A DNA stretch of 64,000 nucleotides from Himantopus leucocephalus (GCA_003993805.1 RSEF01000001.1:144295514-144359513), one strand, 5' to 3'. Counted from the first letter of the stretch, positions 1-10,756 are shown. Made by a program: numbers and translations. Notes: generated by a model not told the origin, from the letters alone.

Positions 1-710
1 GGTGTGTGAGGAGTTTGGGAGACGATGGGCATGGTTCAAGCTGGATCTAGCCAGCGAGCCCCATCGCTTCGCCTCTCAGGCCGACCCCTACTCCTCTGGT
101 CTCCCCAGCCCTTCTTGCACGGGCTGCTTCCACCTACTGGTTTCTGTCTTAAGATGAGATCACTCAGTGGGAACATGAGAAGATGTCTTCTCCTTATAGC
201 TATGTTCCCCTCCTGACAAAGAAGTATGACAGCAAATCCATATTTGGGATCATTGTCTTATAAATGAAGTTGAAGGTTACATTGTGTTGCTGGCATAAAT
301 AGCTTTTAAGTGGCTAAAGTATGTGGATAGCGTGGACAGAATTCGTGTTACCAGTTGCTATAACCCACCAACAGCCAATCCATCTACATTTTGTATGGAA
401 AAAAGGGCAACTGGGTGCTGATACGGTGTTGATACAGCTAGTCCAGAGCAAAGCCTGTGGATACCGGGCTGTTAGGAGGAAATGTATTATTCATTAGCCA
501 TAAGGGGAGGGGTGGCTGTCCTTTTATAGAAAGTCTTGCTTCTCTGTAGTATAGCATATAGTATACAGGAGTATACTGACTTTAATTAGTTGTTCAGATG
601 AAAAAAGGTAACTAGTGAAGCAGGGAAAATATGTCTCCAAGAGGCGAACTTTTGTATTCTACTAGTTTAATCGTTTCCATTCCAAACTTTTTTTTGCATT
701 CTTTTAACAG
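1..710 (+). other. SH3KBP1: SH3KBP1 intron (partial)
   Basis: This is the 3' part of the intron before the penultimate coding exon. It ends in a T-rich tract and the acceptor AG at 709-710. I looked for the preceding exon (the start of the C-terminal coiled coil) and do not see it here, so it lies upstream of the window. No other element is recognisable. Confidence 0.7.
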
Positions 711-774
711 AAAAGAGATTAAACAGTTGCTGTCTGAGTTGGATGAAGAAAAGAAGATCCGTCTACGATTGCAG
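711..774 (+). CDS. SH3KBP1: SH3KBP1 (CIN85) penultimate coding exon
   Basis: SH3KBP1 (CIN85) is a cytoplasmic adaptor with three N-terminal SH3 domains that bind CBL and other proline-arginine partners. It links receptor tyrosine kinases to endocytosis, and its C-terminal coiled coil mediates oligomerisation. This 64-nt exon lies between AG (709-710) and GT (775-776). The first base completes a split lysine codon, and the rest reads KEIKQLLSELDEEKKIRLRL followed by Q. This is a charged heptad-like helix that I recognise as the conserved CIN85/CD2AP-type C-terminal coiled coil. It ends in phase 0 and joins the exon at 2850 directly. Intron excision between the two (775-2849) is inferred from the splice signals and from the continuity of the known C-terminus. 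The SH3 domains and proline-rich region lie outside the window. Confidence 0.93.
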
Positions 775-1504
775 GTACTTAAATTATTTATAATGTTATG
801 GAAGTATTGGCAGGTTTGATTCAGCCTCAGGTATGGGACATAGAACTCTGCTAAGATACTTAGATTGCAGTGAATCAAAAGCTACTGACATTTCTGAAAG
901 GGATATACCCGTTCCCTTCATAGCATTGCCAGTCTGTGTCATATATATTGCAATACTGGGTTCTTACTGAAAAGCCTGGTAATTATCTAAAAATTTATCA
1001 GCACAAGTAGAAAAATTAAAAAAAAAAATTAAGCACAATATAGGATTCAAACTACGATATTTTTTAGTCCCAGTTTTAATGGTTTGATTTTGTCACAAAT
1101 GAAATCATGTCTTTTTAAATTATTTGCTCTCTCCCAAAACTTTATGTTTTGTAGTAGACTTGTCTTAGTGTTGATATGCTTGGAATATGATTTTGTATAG
1201 CAAGATTTTTATTATCTGCTTTACAGACTGTATTCAGGTTTTCTTTACCAAAGCATCCTAAACAATATAAAAGAAGGTGCTCTGACTAAGAGCCCCATCA
1301 CTGCTACCATAGTTTGTATAGTACCTTAGCTCCCGATGTTGTTGTGCTGGCTTAGTCATTTGCCAGGTAGCACACTATTTGTGTGAGAGTCATGGAGCTG
1401 GGCCTTTGCTAGGATCGTTGACTGTGCTGCTTCTGGGTGTTGGAGAGCTATTTGTACAATGCCTTTAATAACATTCGTTAATTTGGTCAGCTCTGAATGA
1501 GTCA

Positions 1505-1560
1505 GGCAGTTGGACTAGATGATCGCTGTAGGTCCCTTCCAACAGAAATTATTCTATTCA
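1505..1560 (+). mobile_element. CR1 LINE 3' end, 5'-truncated
   Basis: The sequence around 1510-1545 (ttggactagatgatc, ggtcccttccaac) matches the well-known 3' end of avian CR1 non-LTR retrotransposons, in sense orientation to SH3KBP1. The usual 3' octamer tail (ATTCTATG repeats) has been replaced by a long ATTCT array. The copy is only a short 3' fragment, as is typical of CR1 insertions. Confidence 0.85.
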
Positions 1561-1625
1561 ATTCTATTCTATTCTATTCTATTCTATTCTATTCTATTCT
1601 ATTCTATTCTATTCTATTCTATTCT
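1551..1625 (+). repeat. (ATTCT)n pentanucleotide microsatellite
   Basis: Thirteen perfect ATTCT units run from 1561 to 1625. They are preceded by one perfect and one variant unit (attct attca). The array directly abuts the 3' end of a CR1 copy, so it most likely grew from the CR1 tail repeat by losing the ATG of the ATTCTATG octamer. Confidence 0.97.
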
Positions 1626-2849
1626 ATGTACTTGAAAAGTGGTTTAGTATTGATTATATTTTATATTTTCATGGTACAGGTCAACTGTATTTTTAATTTG
1701 TACTAGAGTTAGCAAATCAAATTGTAATTTCAGTGGGCTGTTCCTGCTCAGTAAAGTGCTTGCAAACACGGCAATGGGTGGCAGAACTGGGGACCATCAA
1801 TGTCTGTGCTCCAGGGCTGCCTCAAGGGCTTCATGCGTGCAACCACATAGGAGTATGGCTTCTAGTAACACACAATTCATGTTCAGCTAAAATTTAAATT
1901 TACTCAGATAAAAATCAATGAACATTTTTAATAGTGGTTATTGATTCAGCCTAACAGGCCAGACTATTCAAGGATGGCTTTATGTCTTTATACAGAGACC
2001 TGCATTGATGATTTTAAAATTATGATCTTATAGCTGAATGCTTTTACTCCAGTTCAAACATTGCTTACACGGGTAAATGTTCAGATGCTAACCAGGGTGG
2101 CATCATTAGCTTTACATGAAGATGAGAGTTCAACACACAAAAGTTGCATTAGTTTGAGAGTGCTCTGATAGTCATAAAGTAGCACAGTGCTCAGTCTCTG
2201 TATTAAAGAAGACTGCCTTGATGATATGGTGCAGTTGAGCACTGCGGGTGTGTTTGAATAAACCTAATACCCCTGCCTCGGGGTTTCCAGTGTCTGTCAG
2301 AGGAGCCAAGTGTACAACTAGGCCTGATGATGGTTTCAGCCACATCCTTTCACCACACGGCTGTACATCCATCAGAGCCCTTAAGGTGCCTGGATGCAGG
2401 CTTGAGAGGTGCAGAAGGCAAAGAGCAAGAGCCATCCCTATAGGGGAGAGAGGATAGGTCTTGCCCCTCAGCTGCCAGTGCTTATTGTCAGCAGTTCGGT
2501 AGACTTGTGCCAGGTGTAAGTGCAGCAGCTGGTGCACAGACACAGTGCTCATTCTGCAAGTAATTCCTGCGTGGCTTGTAAAAGTTGTAGTTTAAAGAGT
2601 TTGGAAGGTCTTGCAGTACATTCAATGACTATACTTGTCAAGCTCTGAGGGGAGGCAGCTGTGAGTGGTCATCTTATGCAGCTGAGAAGGTCACCTCAAT
2701 TTGTGAAATCTGTGGAAATAAGAGTAGTATAAAACCCATACTCAACACCTGTGGACAAGATGGAACGTGTGCTTTTCAAGCTGCACCAGCTGTGCCTCAG
2801 TTTGTTAAAGCATCTAATTTCATCACAAATGTTTTTCTTTTCTTTTCAG

Positions 2850-2891
2850 ATGGAAGTTAATGACATAAAGAAAGCTCTTCAATCAAAGTGA
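2850..2891 (+). CDS. SH3KBP1: SH3KBP1 terminal coding exon
   Basis: The acceptor (ttttcttttcag) ends at 2849. The exon then reads MEVNDIKKALQSK and stops at TGA (2889-2891). This 13-residue end continues the coiled coil of the exon at 711-774 without a break (phase 0 to phase 0). It matches the vertebrate SH3KBP1 C-terminus as I remember it. The initial ATG is an internal methionine, not a translation start. Only about 34 residues of the protein are encoded in the window. Confidence 0.94.
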   Translation: MEVNDIKKALQSK

Positions 2892-3240
2892 ATACTCGAT
2901 AGGTGGAATGTTGCATTATTCTTTATGACTGAGACTCAAATTTATGCCCCAGCCAAAATAACTTTGTGCCAAATGATTTAAGAATTGCCTCAACATCCCT
3001 TTATTTGAAGGATTAGCACAACAGTCTTTGATAGCACAACAAAAATACCAACAACGAGGACAAAATTTCCACCCGAAGCAGTGCTGTGCGGCACTAGTTG
3101 TGACTGAAATTGATCTTCTTGTGCTAAAGGCTCTCTACTTCAAGATCCTAGGTGAAATGAAAACTCAGGCAGTTTAGTCCATAGTGGTACTATTTTGATG
3201 ATATTTTTCCATAAATAAAGTGTATTTCAGATTATCTGTT
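2892..3240 (+). other. SH3KBP1: SH3KBP1 3' UTR (proximal form)
   Basis: The AT-rich untranslated sequence after the stop codon reaches an AATAAA at 3214-3219, which is followed by a T/GT-rich stretch. The end is approximate because the cleavage site is inferred. A longer form ending near 3.92 kb is possible, because further AATAAA hexamers occur at 3864-3897. Confidence 0.7.
3214..3219 (+). terminator. Polyadenylation signal AATAAA (proximal, SH3KBP1)
   Basis: This is a canonical AATAAA about 320 bases after the stop codon, followed by T-rich and GT-containing sequence. It is the first good signal downstream of the SH3KBP1 coding region. Confidence 0.7.
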
Positions 3241-3863
3241 TACAAGCTTTATGATTTTGACTTTTGGTTTTTAATTGTCTTTTGTCACAGATTTTAAAAT
3301 GTTTGTACTGCATATAGCCAGGAATGAATGTTAACGTTGGGGCTGGAGGGATTATTTTTGCTTCGAGATAGAACAGCCTACTTTTTGTTACGGTTTTAAG
3401 TTCTGTTAAATATGCAATTTTATGTCCCCAAATCCCCTACAATTTAATCTAACTTTGTGTACAGTAATGTATTTACAAGAAGGAAACAAACCAACAGAAA
3501 TCTGGTTTTTGCAATGATTTGTGCCTTTCTTTGCCACACACTGACTGGAGCCGGTTGCAAGCCAGGTCTCCCTAATGTAGCTACCACGATGACTCCTGTC
3601 CCCGGTGTCCGGCGGCGGTCACCTTCTCAGTGTACAGCTGCTCAGTCAGTAGAGCCAGGTTTGTGCGAGGTGGCAGGACAAAAGGGCGCAGCTGAGAGCA
3701 GCTTTGTCTTGAGCAGCTGTGGCTTTTTAGCTTTCCTGGTTTTGATAGGCCTCTCCCTCAACTTGAATGTTCATCTCCGCTTGATTTTCATTAGATGATT
3801 TCAACGCCCGCCTCTGTCCCCAACTTTGCACAGAGTGAACAGAATATGCATTATTAAAGCAAA

Positions 3864-3897
3864 AATAAATAAAAGTAATCTATAAAACATGAATAAA
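3864..3897 (+). terminator. Cluster of three AATAAA hexamers (possible distal SH3KBP1 poly(A) site)
   Basis: Hexamers lie at 3864-3869, 3868-3873 and 3892-3897. GT/T-rich sequence follows at about 3925-3965 (including gtgtgacattgtttcatttg). Such clustering suggests a distal cleavage site giving a 3' UTR of about 1 kb. Whether it is used cannot be told from sequence. Confidence 0.45.
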
Positions 3898-6800
3898 AAG
3901 TTGTATTATTTCATGCACAAGGTTCTCTATCGTGTGACATTGTTTCATTTGCTGTTTACGTGGAATTGTTTGCCATGTTATCTTGTACACTTACAGACTG
4001 ACGCTTTATAGTCCTGTTTCTGCAGCAGGACTTGCTTTTCATCATTTTATTGAACCTGATGCTTACTTCATTTCTTCCACTTTCTCTGTTTGCTTTCATC
4101 CTTTCAAAATAAGGTCTCTCATTTTTCTGGTTGTGGTTTTGTGTGTTCTTTACTCGCGGCAGAGTATCTCGTACCTTGTCAGCAATCTCTGTTAAAGCGT
4201 TTAAATAATGGATATCTGCACAGCATGGAGTGAGTGGGTGAGTGATCTTGGTGATGCTTCAGAGTGACAAAAAAACCCACACAAAGGATCTGTTTGTCAC
4301 CTCATCAAATGCTAGGGCTGGCTCCAGCCAGCATATCCTGTATCACAGCTAACCACCCTGCCTGCCAGGAGCTGGATGAGATGTAGTGTTTGGCTGGCTT
4401 GTCACGTTCACACATGGTTGGCAGAGTTCCCATAATCTTTTCGATATGCATGGATATATAAAATACACACTCCACCATACCCGAATCTTGCTTTATGGGT
4501 CTCAACTGGCGATATAGAAGCTCACTGCTGGGATGGTTTCCTCTACCATAGCATCTGCTTCTGTTGTAACAGTGGTGTCTGAGATTGAAGGATCAGATAG
4601 TGAGACTTGAGAATATTTTTAAAGTCCCAATACATAGCTCAATGTACTCAAACAGCAGCACTAATAAAATATTTTACCACTGAAATGCTCTTATTTAACA
4701 TTTCTAAATAACTGCGTTAAAATATTTTTGTACAAAGAATGATAGTCCCACCATAGCTTGTCAGCAATAAAGATTTCTAGAGTGCTTCCATGTTTTTTGT
4801 GAAGATAGTAGAAGAGTTAGGAGAACAGGAGGATATGAGGTATAAGGAATAAGAATTCTGTTTGGGTTTGTAGTCATACATTTGCAACATGTATCCCAGC
4901 TCTGGCCTCCAAATTGCATCCCTGGAAAGAGATAAACTATTGTATCTGTGGTAAATAAAGTATTGATTCCTGAGTTGTGCCTCAGAAATATGAGATATTG
5001 CAGAAACATTCCATTTTTTGCAAATGAAAGTCTAAATTTGGCACAGAGTTTCCTTATGTTAGATGACATTATTTTTTTTTTCTCCTGTTGGGATGATAAC
5101 TTGTCATTTTATAAATTCAGGTTAGAAGTCTAACGTACCATGTTTTGTAAAAGAAGGTCAAATAAGATTTTTTGAAAATGCTTTGTTTTGAAAGTTCATT
5201 ATTCTGGGAGAAGAGAGTTTGTAGAAATATAAGCTCTTCTTGCTGTGTTTCATTCTAATAACAGAAAGTATTTCACATAACACATGGATTTTCCCTTTTT
5301 AAAGAGGATCAATCATGCATTAAACTTGTGGATATAAACTGCTGCTTTTAAAAATGTTTGGGTTTATATTTAAAGGAAAATGGGAAATGCTGGTGAGCTA
5401 CAAAGTGATTTTGATGTGAAAATGATTAAATACTGTTGTTTGAAGAGTTGTGTAAAATGACTTTTCATTAATGTGCACACACCAGTCGTGTGGCAGACTT
5501 CTGTCTACGCATAGAAGTCAGGTGTGAAACATCAGGCTCATGCCTTTGGATGATAATATTCAAATTCCTGATTTGGAAAATTTTTAGGTTATTAAGAAAA
5601 CAGTTTTATGTTCTCTGTATGTCCTTTTCAACTCTAAAAGGAGCAAGTATTTCTTAATGCAAGATCATAGCACTAGGACTTAAAACAGTTCTACATGGAA
5701 ATAAGATGGTAAATGTTCAAAGTGTTTATTAAGTTCTGTTACTTAAATTTCATCTTCTGTGTTTTTCTTATTAACAATCCATTTGTAAATGAGCAAAAGG
5801 GCTAGATGAATCTGATGAATCTGTTGTTGTGCTAACAGTTCAAAGGATTGAACACAACTATATACAGTAAATTTTTGTTTCTAGGTGTATGATAGCCAGC
5901 TGCCCAGTAAATTCTGTGAGCTACTCTGTGTATGAAATGTCCATAGGAGTGATGTACTCTGTGACAGCCAGGACTGAAATTTGCACCTGTGCAAGCAAGG
6001 TGAGAGAGAGAGCGCCGTCAAACACCCTTAGAAATTCATGTTCTGCTGAAGTTACGGAATTGTTTCACTCATCTTCTTGTGGAGTTGACATGTATGAGGA
6101 GACACCGCTCTCCCCCTGCCCACCCTCCTCATCAGGTTGCCCTGCCGTGGGGGTGGCTGCCCCAGCGTTACCAGCTCCTCTGCGCAGTGCCCCATGCGTG
6201 GGGTTGGTGCCGGCACAAAAATACACTTGCCACAGGGCTGGCATGGCGTGAAAATATCTGGTGTTCCTATGAATTCCTTGGCCATGCCATGTTACTGTCA
6301 TAACTGTGCTGGCAGCTCCACACACTTTTTGCCTCGGTTTGGGGCTGTTACGGTCCTGTGGGCCTGCCTCAGGAGCTGGTTGTGGTCGGGGGGCTGCAGT
6401 TTGTGGGTCCCACAAATACCCAAGAGCCAGAAGACAGAATAGGGCCGGGGTGGGCATGATGTGCAGCGCTCCCACCTGCGGGAACGGCCGGTCAGCAGCA
6501 TCTGCTGCAGTGCGAGGCCGGGAAGAGGTGTGAGGTCTCTGGTGTCCCCTTCTCCTCCGAAGAAAGGACCCTGGGGCTGGAAACAGGACAGAGATCCGTT
6601 GATGAGGAAAGTGTGAAAGCTGGTTAGAGAGAAGATACTTTTCACACAGGCGGGCTGTGGTTCGAAAGGCAGGCAAGAATACTGCTTAAAAGTAGGAACA
6701 ACCAACCACTCTGCAACCTGTGGACTGAGGAGGCTTTTCAGCCATGTGGGGTGGCAGTGCTGCTGGGCAGCTGCGGTTCCTGTAGGCTTCGGTAAGGAGA

Positions 6801-7207
6801 GCTTTCCAAGCATTGACTGCTGTTCAGGGCAATCCTTAGGCCAAAAAGAGCCACAGGGGGTGGAGCTGAACTCCCCACAGTAAACACTGAGTACTTGTAT
6901 CCAGGGTTATTAATACCCTTCAGCCAGAAATTAGATTTCGCTTGGCACCCTTGGCCTCAGCTGACTCTTGAGCTGGCCTGGGCATCAGCAGCCGGTTGCC
7001 TGCGCCCCAGCCCATTCACTCCCGGCTTCCTGCAGCCGCTTCCCTCCTCCTGCCCCTCTGATCTGGCTCTTCCCTGCCTTTGGAAAATAACCAACTTCCT
7101 TAGGTCATCGTCAGCCCTGAAGGTGAGGGGGTGCCGGGGCTTCCCAGCCTGAAGGAAAGCAGCTGAGGAAGGAAAAGACACTTTTTCAATGTCCGCAGGA
7201 ACCTGTA

Positions 7208-7244
7208 GTGGGGTGTGGGGGGGTGTGTGGGGGTGTGTGTGTGT
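7208..7244. repeat. GT/G-rich simple repeat
   Basis: The stretch alternates short G runs with GT dinucleotides and ends in a short (GT)n. It is low-complexity sequence with no other signal. Confidence 0.9.
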
Positions 7245-7591
7245 CACTGGTGCCAGGCAGGCCAGAGCTCAGGGCCACCCTCCCCTCCGCTTTCTACTCA
7301 GGCAATGAAGGTTATCAGACCCACTCAACACACTGTTGTTCAGCGTTAGCTCTTCTAATGAAGATTATTTCCAACCCCGTGCAGGCACAGACTTTTACAG
7401 GCAGTGAGTGTAAACCACTGGTAGCCTCAGGAAGAGATGCTTGAGAGACTTTGTGCTGCCACAGTCAGGCTTTCCTTGAACCAACGACGCAGATGAGTTT
7501 CCCCTTTTCAGCTCACAGTTCTACTGTTAGACAGTGTGGGGGTCTGGAGGGCAAACAGCTAAACTAACAAAGCGGCTTAATGCTCTTGTGC

Positions 7592-7691
7592 NNNNNNNNN
7601 NNNNNNNNNNNNNNNNNNNNNNNNNNNNNNNNNNNNNNNNNNNNNNNNNNNNNNNNNNNNNNNNNNNNNNNNNNNNNNNNNNNNNNNNNNN
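7592..7691. other. Assembly gap of 100 N, then C-runs
   Basis: Exactly 100 unknown bases mark a conventional gap of unknown size. The right edge (7692-7719) consists of two long C-runs separated by gttttg. This is a typical contig end in G/C homopolymer sequence, and its base-level accuracy is doubtful. Confidence 0.98.
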
Positions 7692-7797
7692 CCCCCCCCC
7701 CCCGTTTTGCCCCCCCCCAATCTATGCAATATTCAGAACATGAGAGCTTGTTAGGAAAAATGTCCAAAGAATAGTGAGGACACTATTTGGAAGACAA

Positions 7798-7848
7798 GTG
7801 AATATAATTAAGAAAAGGGGAAAATATCCTTTTCGTAATTATATTCAC
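7798..7848. repeat. Near-perfect short hairpin (21-bp arms, 9-nt loop)
   Basis: The left arm 7798-7818 (gtgaatataattaag...) is the reverse complement of 7828-7848 with one mismatch in 21 positions. The nine-base loop is ggaaaatat. The pairing does not extend outward. It could be a remnant of a foldback or MITE element, or the stem of a small structured RNA. It is shorter than a usual microRNA precursor. Confidence 0.85.
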
Positions 7849-9253
7849 ATAAAGCATATACTAAGAGAGACTGTCACTCTGTTTCAAGACCAAGAGGCAG
7901 ACCTCTCAGAAAGCAATTTAAAACAGTACCAAATATTAAAAACTACAAAATGAAACCCAAAGACACATCTTAGATCTACAACAAACTAGATTTTGATAAT
8001 CTCTAGAAGGCAGAAAAGGCTTATTTATGATGCCTCAGTGGCATCCTGCTAAGCAGTTCTGGCCTACATATTTGTTCTAAATTAACACTTCAACAATTTT
8101 CATGATTACAGAAAGTACCACACCATGCATCTCTTGTTCTGAACCCGTTAAATTGCAATTTGGTTTTGGATGTTAGCTGCTGAAAGCCCAAGAATATTCT
8201 TGAGTACGATAAACACTTTCCAGTGCAAATAATCCCTTAACTTTGCCAGTACTGTATTTTTCATTTCAAGTTTTAATACCAGCTGTTGAACCCCAACTTT
8301 CTTATAACGCAAAAAATACAAACTAATGTTTGTATTGGAGAGGATCGTAAACGTATGTGCTAGTGCTTTTTGTCGGTCAAAGGCTTCAGTGTGCACACTG
8401 AGTATCTTCTAAATGCAGATTTAGATTTTTTTCCTGTTGCATCAGCTAATTGGTGCACTTCTGGATCAAGGCTAGTTAGAGTTAGAGCTGTCATATAGAA
8501 AGGCTTGCTCTTGCCTAGGAAGGAAAGCTGCCAGGAACGAGTGGGATCTCTGGTGGCCATGGTATATCATTCCTCCGAAGTCTCATGTACTAGTGTGTTT
8601 GTCAAAAAAGCACACGCACCCCCAACCTGTGCACCAAATCCAACAGTTTATTTGCCCCAAACTCTCCAAAATGTGAAACAGGTTTGCCTCAAATTATTTC
8701 CCCACATTCTCTCTAAAATCGTTATGAGGCAACTAAGCAAACATAAACGCTGCACGGCGCTATGCTATCCTCACATTGGAGTGTTTCTCAAAAAGTTGGG
8801 CTACTGCAATTCTTATTATGGTCAACAAACCACAGTGCCAGACCCCTAAAGAGGTAAATGTTGTGCTCTAAGTCTTTGGTTGTTGCTTTTGTTGTATTAC
8901 AGCACATGGTAAATATATTAAACTCAGAGAGCCATACGGAGCCACGCTGCAGCAGCAAGTGAAGATGCCATTTGTTTAAAACCACTTCTGTCACCATGAA
9001 TGAAAAATGAGATGAAGAAGCTCTCCAGACAGGTTTACTGCTTCAAATACAATTTTCCACTGGTCCTTCCATCGCCAGCAGGCCGTGGTCTCTGTAGGGT
9101 GTATTGGTGTCCTGTTGACAGCCGGGGTCCAAGCCCGAGGCACAGTTACCCTCAGGCAGCCGCCCTTCACTGGCCCTTGCCGCAGGAACCAGCAACTCGC
9201 CCAACAGTCGCGCCAAAGCTGGGGCGGCCGCCGGCAGTTTCGCTAATAAGGAA

Positions 9254-9333
9254 CACGGAATCACGGAATCACTGAATTTTCAGAGTTGGAAGGGACCTCT
9301 AGAGATCATCTAGTCCAACTCCCCTGCCAAAGC
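9254..9333 (-). mobile_element. CR1 LINE 3' end, antisense fragment
   Basis: The + strand reads like the reverse complement of a CR1 3' end: degenerate aatcac tail units, then gagttggaagggacctc, then gatcatctagtccaactcc. Only about 80 bases are present. It lies about 250 bases upstream of the CpG island of MAP3K15. Confidence 0.88.
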
Positions 9334-10093
9334 ACGTGTTAGGAAATGGGATGCTCAAAATTAATTTTGTTTTTATAAAGAAGCCAGGCGTCGCCACAGA
9401 GTTTCTAGGAGCTGATTTTGCCATGATCGTGGGAGATTGTAGGGAAAAGAGAAGGCATTGAAGGATGAACTATTATCCAAAGTTCTCATACAGTTTGTCT
9501 GTGTTCAAAGTCATTTAACCGATAACTGAGAGAAGAATCAGTGGGGGAAAAGCCACGATAGAGCCAGTCGAGGGACGGAAAAGCGTTGCCTTCGCTTCGT
9601 AAGAGACAGGGCGGCTCTGGGACGCCGACGGCGGACAGACCCCCGGGCTGCGAGGGCCGCCCCTGCTCGGGAGGCGGCCGGCGGCCCTTTGGCGGCGGCG
9701 GGGAGCCGTGGCGGGGAGCCCAGCCGGGGCTGAGCCGGCTCCTCACGGCGGGCGGCGGTTAAACGGCCCCCAACGGCCGCGCGCGGGGCACGGGGAACGG
9801 CCCCTGGCGGCAGCGCACCGGCCGTAACCTCACCCCCGGTAACCCTCTGGGGAACCCGAGCGGGGCGCGCGGTGCCACCGCGTCAAATAGCGACAGCAGT
9901 CGCCAGCAGCGACAGTGGGGCAGCGGGCGGAGGTACCGCTTGCAGGGCGAGGGGCGGGGAAGGGAAGTAATAAACGAGGCGCGGTCGCCCCGACGGTGCT
10001 ACCTCCTCCTCAGTACCGCTTTGGTGGCGGAGGGAAACGGGGCGTTGGTGCCGGGGAGGGACGGCGGGGCTGTCCGGCTGTGCCGCCGGGAGA

Positions 10094-10116
10094 GGGGAGG
10101 GGAGGGGAGGGGGGGG
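10094..10116 (+). promoter_or_regulatory. G-quadruplex motif in MAP3K15 promoter/leader
   Basis: There are four runs of at least four G, each separated by a single A, on the coding strand about 310 bases upstream of the start codon. This fits the strictest G-quadruplex pattern (short one-base loops). It is followed directly by a GCCGC-type repeat (about 10128-10149). Depending on the start site it lies in the promoter or the 5' UTR. Confidence 0.75.
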
Positions 10117-10359
10117 AGCCGGGCTCTGCGCCGCGCCGCGCCGCGCCGCTCCCCCCGGGGCTGTCCTGTCCGGGGAGGGCGGTGCCGAGCTCCGCTCCCT
10201 GCCGGCCGCCTTCACCTCTCCGCCCCACCTCGTCGCCCTGCCCGCCTGCGCCCAGCCGGGGAGGCGAGGGGAGAAGCGCGGGCGGAAGGTCCGCGGGGAG
10301 GCAGGGAAGGCAGGGAGCCGCCTCGCCCTGCGACGCCGGAGTTTGCCCAACTGTTGGCG

Positions 10360-10380
10360 ATGGGGCGCGGCCCCGCCTGA
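10360..10380 (+). CDS. Upstream ORF in the MAP3K15 leader (MGRGPA)
   Basis: The ATG at 10360 has G at -3 and G at +4, a strong initiation context. It opens a six-codon frame ending in TGA at 10378-10380, 45 bases before the main start codon. If the transcript begins upstream of 10360, ribosomes would be expected to translate it and partly reinitiate. It would then dampen MAP3K15 translation. The inclusion of this stretch in the mRNA is inferred. Confidence 0.4.
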   Translation: MGRGPA

Positions 10381-10425
10381 GCACCTGCCGGCAGCCACCG
10401 GCTCCCCTCAGCCCTCGACGCCGCT

Positions 10426-10756
10426 ATGGAGAGCCCCGCGGGCGGCAGCGCGGCGGCGGAGCCGGCGCTGCCCTGCGCGGAGACGGAGCTGCCGGCCGCC
10501 GGCCCGGCTGAGGCGGCGGCGGGCGGCGGGGAGGCGGCGGAGGTCGGGGCGGCAGCCCCGCGGCCGCGCTGCCTGCGGGCCGTGTACGTGCTGAACGACC
10601 CGCCCAAAGCGGGCGGCGGGGCGCGGAGCCCCGAGGCCGGGGCGCGGCAGTGCCTGCTGCGGGCTTGCGAGGCCGAGGGGGCCCAGCTCGGCACGGTCAA
10701 CTTCGGTGAGCTGGACTTCGGGGAGACGGCGGTGCTGGACGCCTTCTACGACGCAG
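10426..10756 (+). CDS. MAP3K15: MAP3K15 (ASK3) coding exon 1
   Basis: MAP3K15 (ASK3) is a cytoplasmic stress-activated MAP3K of the ASK family that acts upstream of the JNK and p38 pathways. It is implicated in osmotic-stress sensing in kidney. This exon encodes residues 1-110 plus the first base of codon 111. A low-complexity Ala/Gly/Glu-rich leader (about 1-45) precedes the start of the conserved N-terminal regulatory (thioredoxin-binding-like) domain. The stretches ARQCLLRACEAEGA and FGELDFGETAVLDAFYDA fit MAP3K15 better than MAP3K5 or MAP3K6, judged from memory. The start codon has G at -3 and +4 and follows the last upstream stop. The donor is GTGAGC at 10757, leaving phase 1, as required by exon 2. 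The coding part is very GC-rich because it sits in the CpG island. Confidence 0.93.

Larger units (their letters stand above)
775..2849 (+). other. SH3KBP1: Last intron of SH3KBP1
   Basis: The intron has a GT donor at 775-776 and a pyrimidine-rich acceptor (tcttttcag) ending at 2849. It contains a CR1 LINE 3' end with an ATTCT microsatellite at about 1505-1626. The 2.2-2.5 kb part is somewhat GC-richer and open in more than one frame, but it shows no family similarity that I recognise. The remainder appears unremarkable. Confidence 0.8.
3241..9500. other. Intergenic region SH3KBP1-MAP3K15
   Basis: The first 700 bases may belong to a longer SH3KBP1 3' UTR. The segment at about 5.9-7.3 kb is GC-richer and open in several frames on both strands. 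None of these frames shows a recognisable family, splice structure or consistent start, so I treat it as noncoding. The region also holds a GT-rich tract (7208-7244), a 100-N gap, C-runs, a perfect-looking hairpin (7798-7848) and a CR1 fragment (9254-9333). I see no gene between the two neighbours. Confidence 0.6.

Noticed and set aside
6065..6813. Long minus-strand open frames (up to about 200 codons) and overlapping + strand frames at 5.9-7.1 kb
   Set aside because: The region is GC-rich, so stops are rare in several frames at once. There is no recognisable domain, no splice structure and no consistent codon bias.
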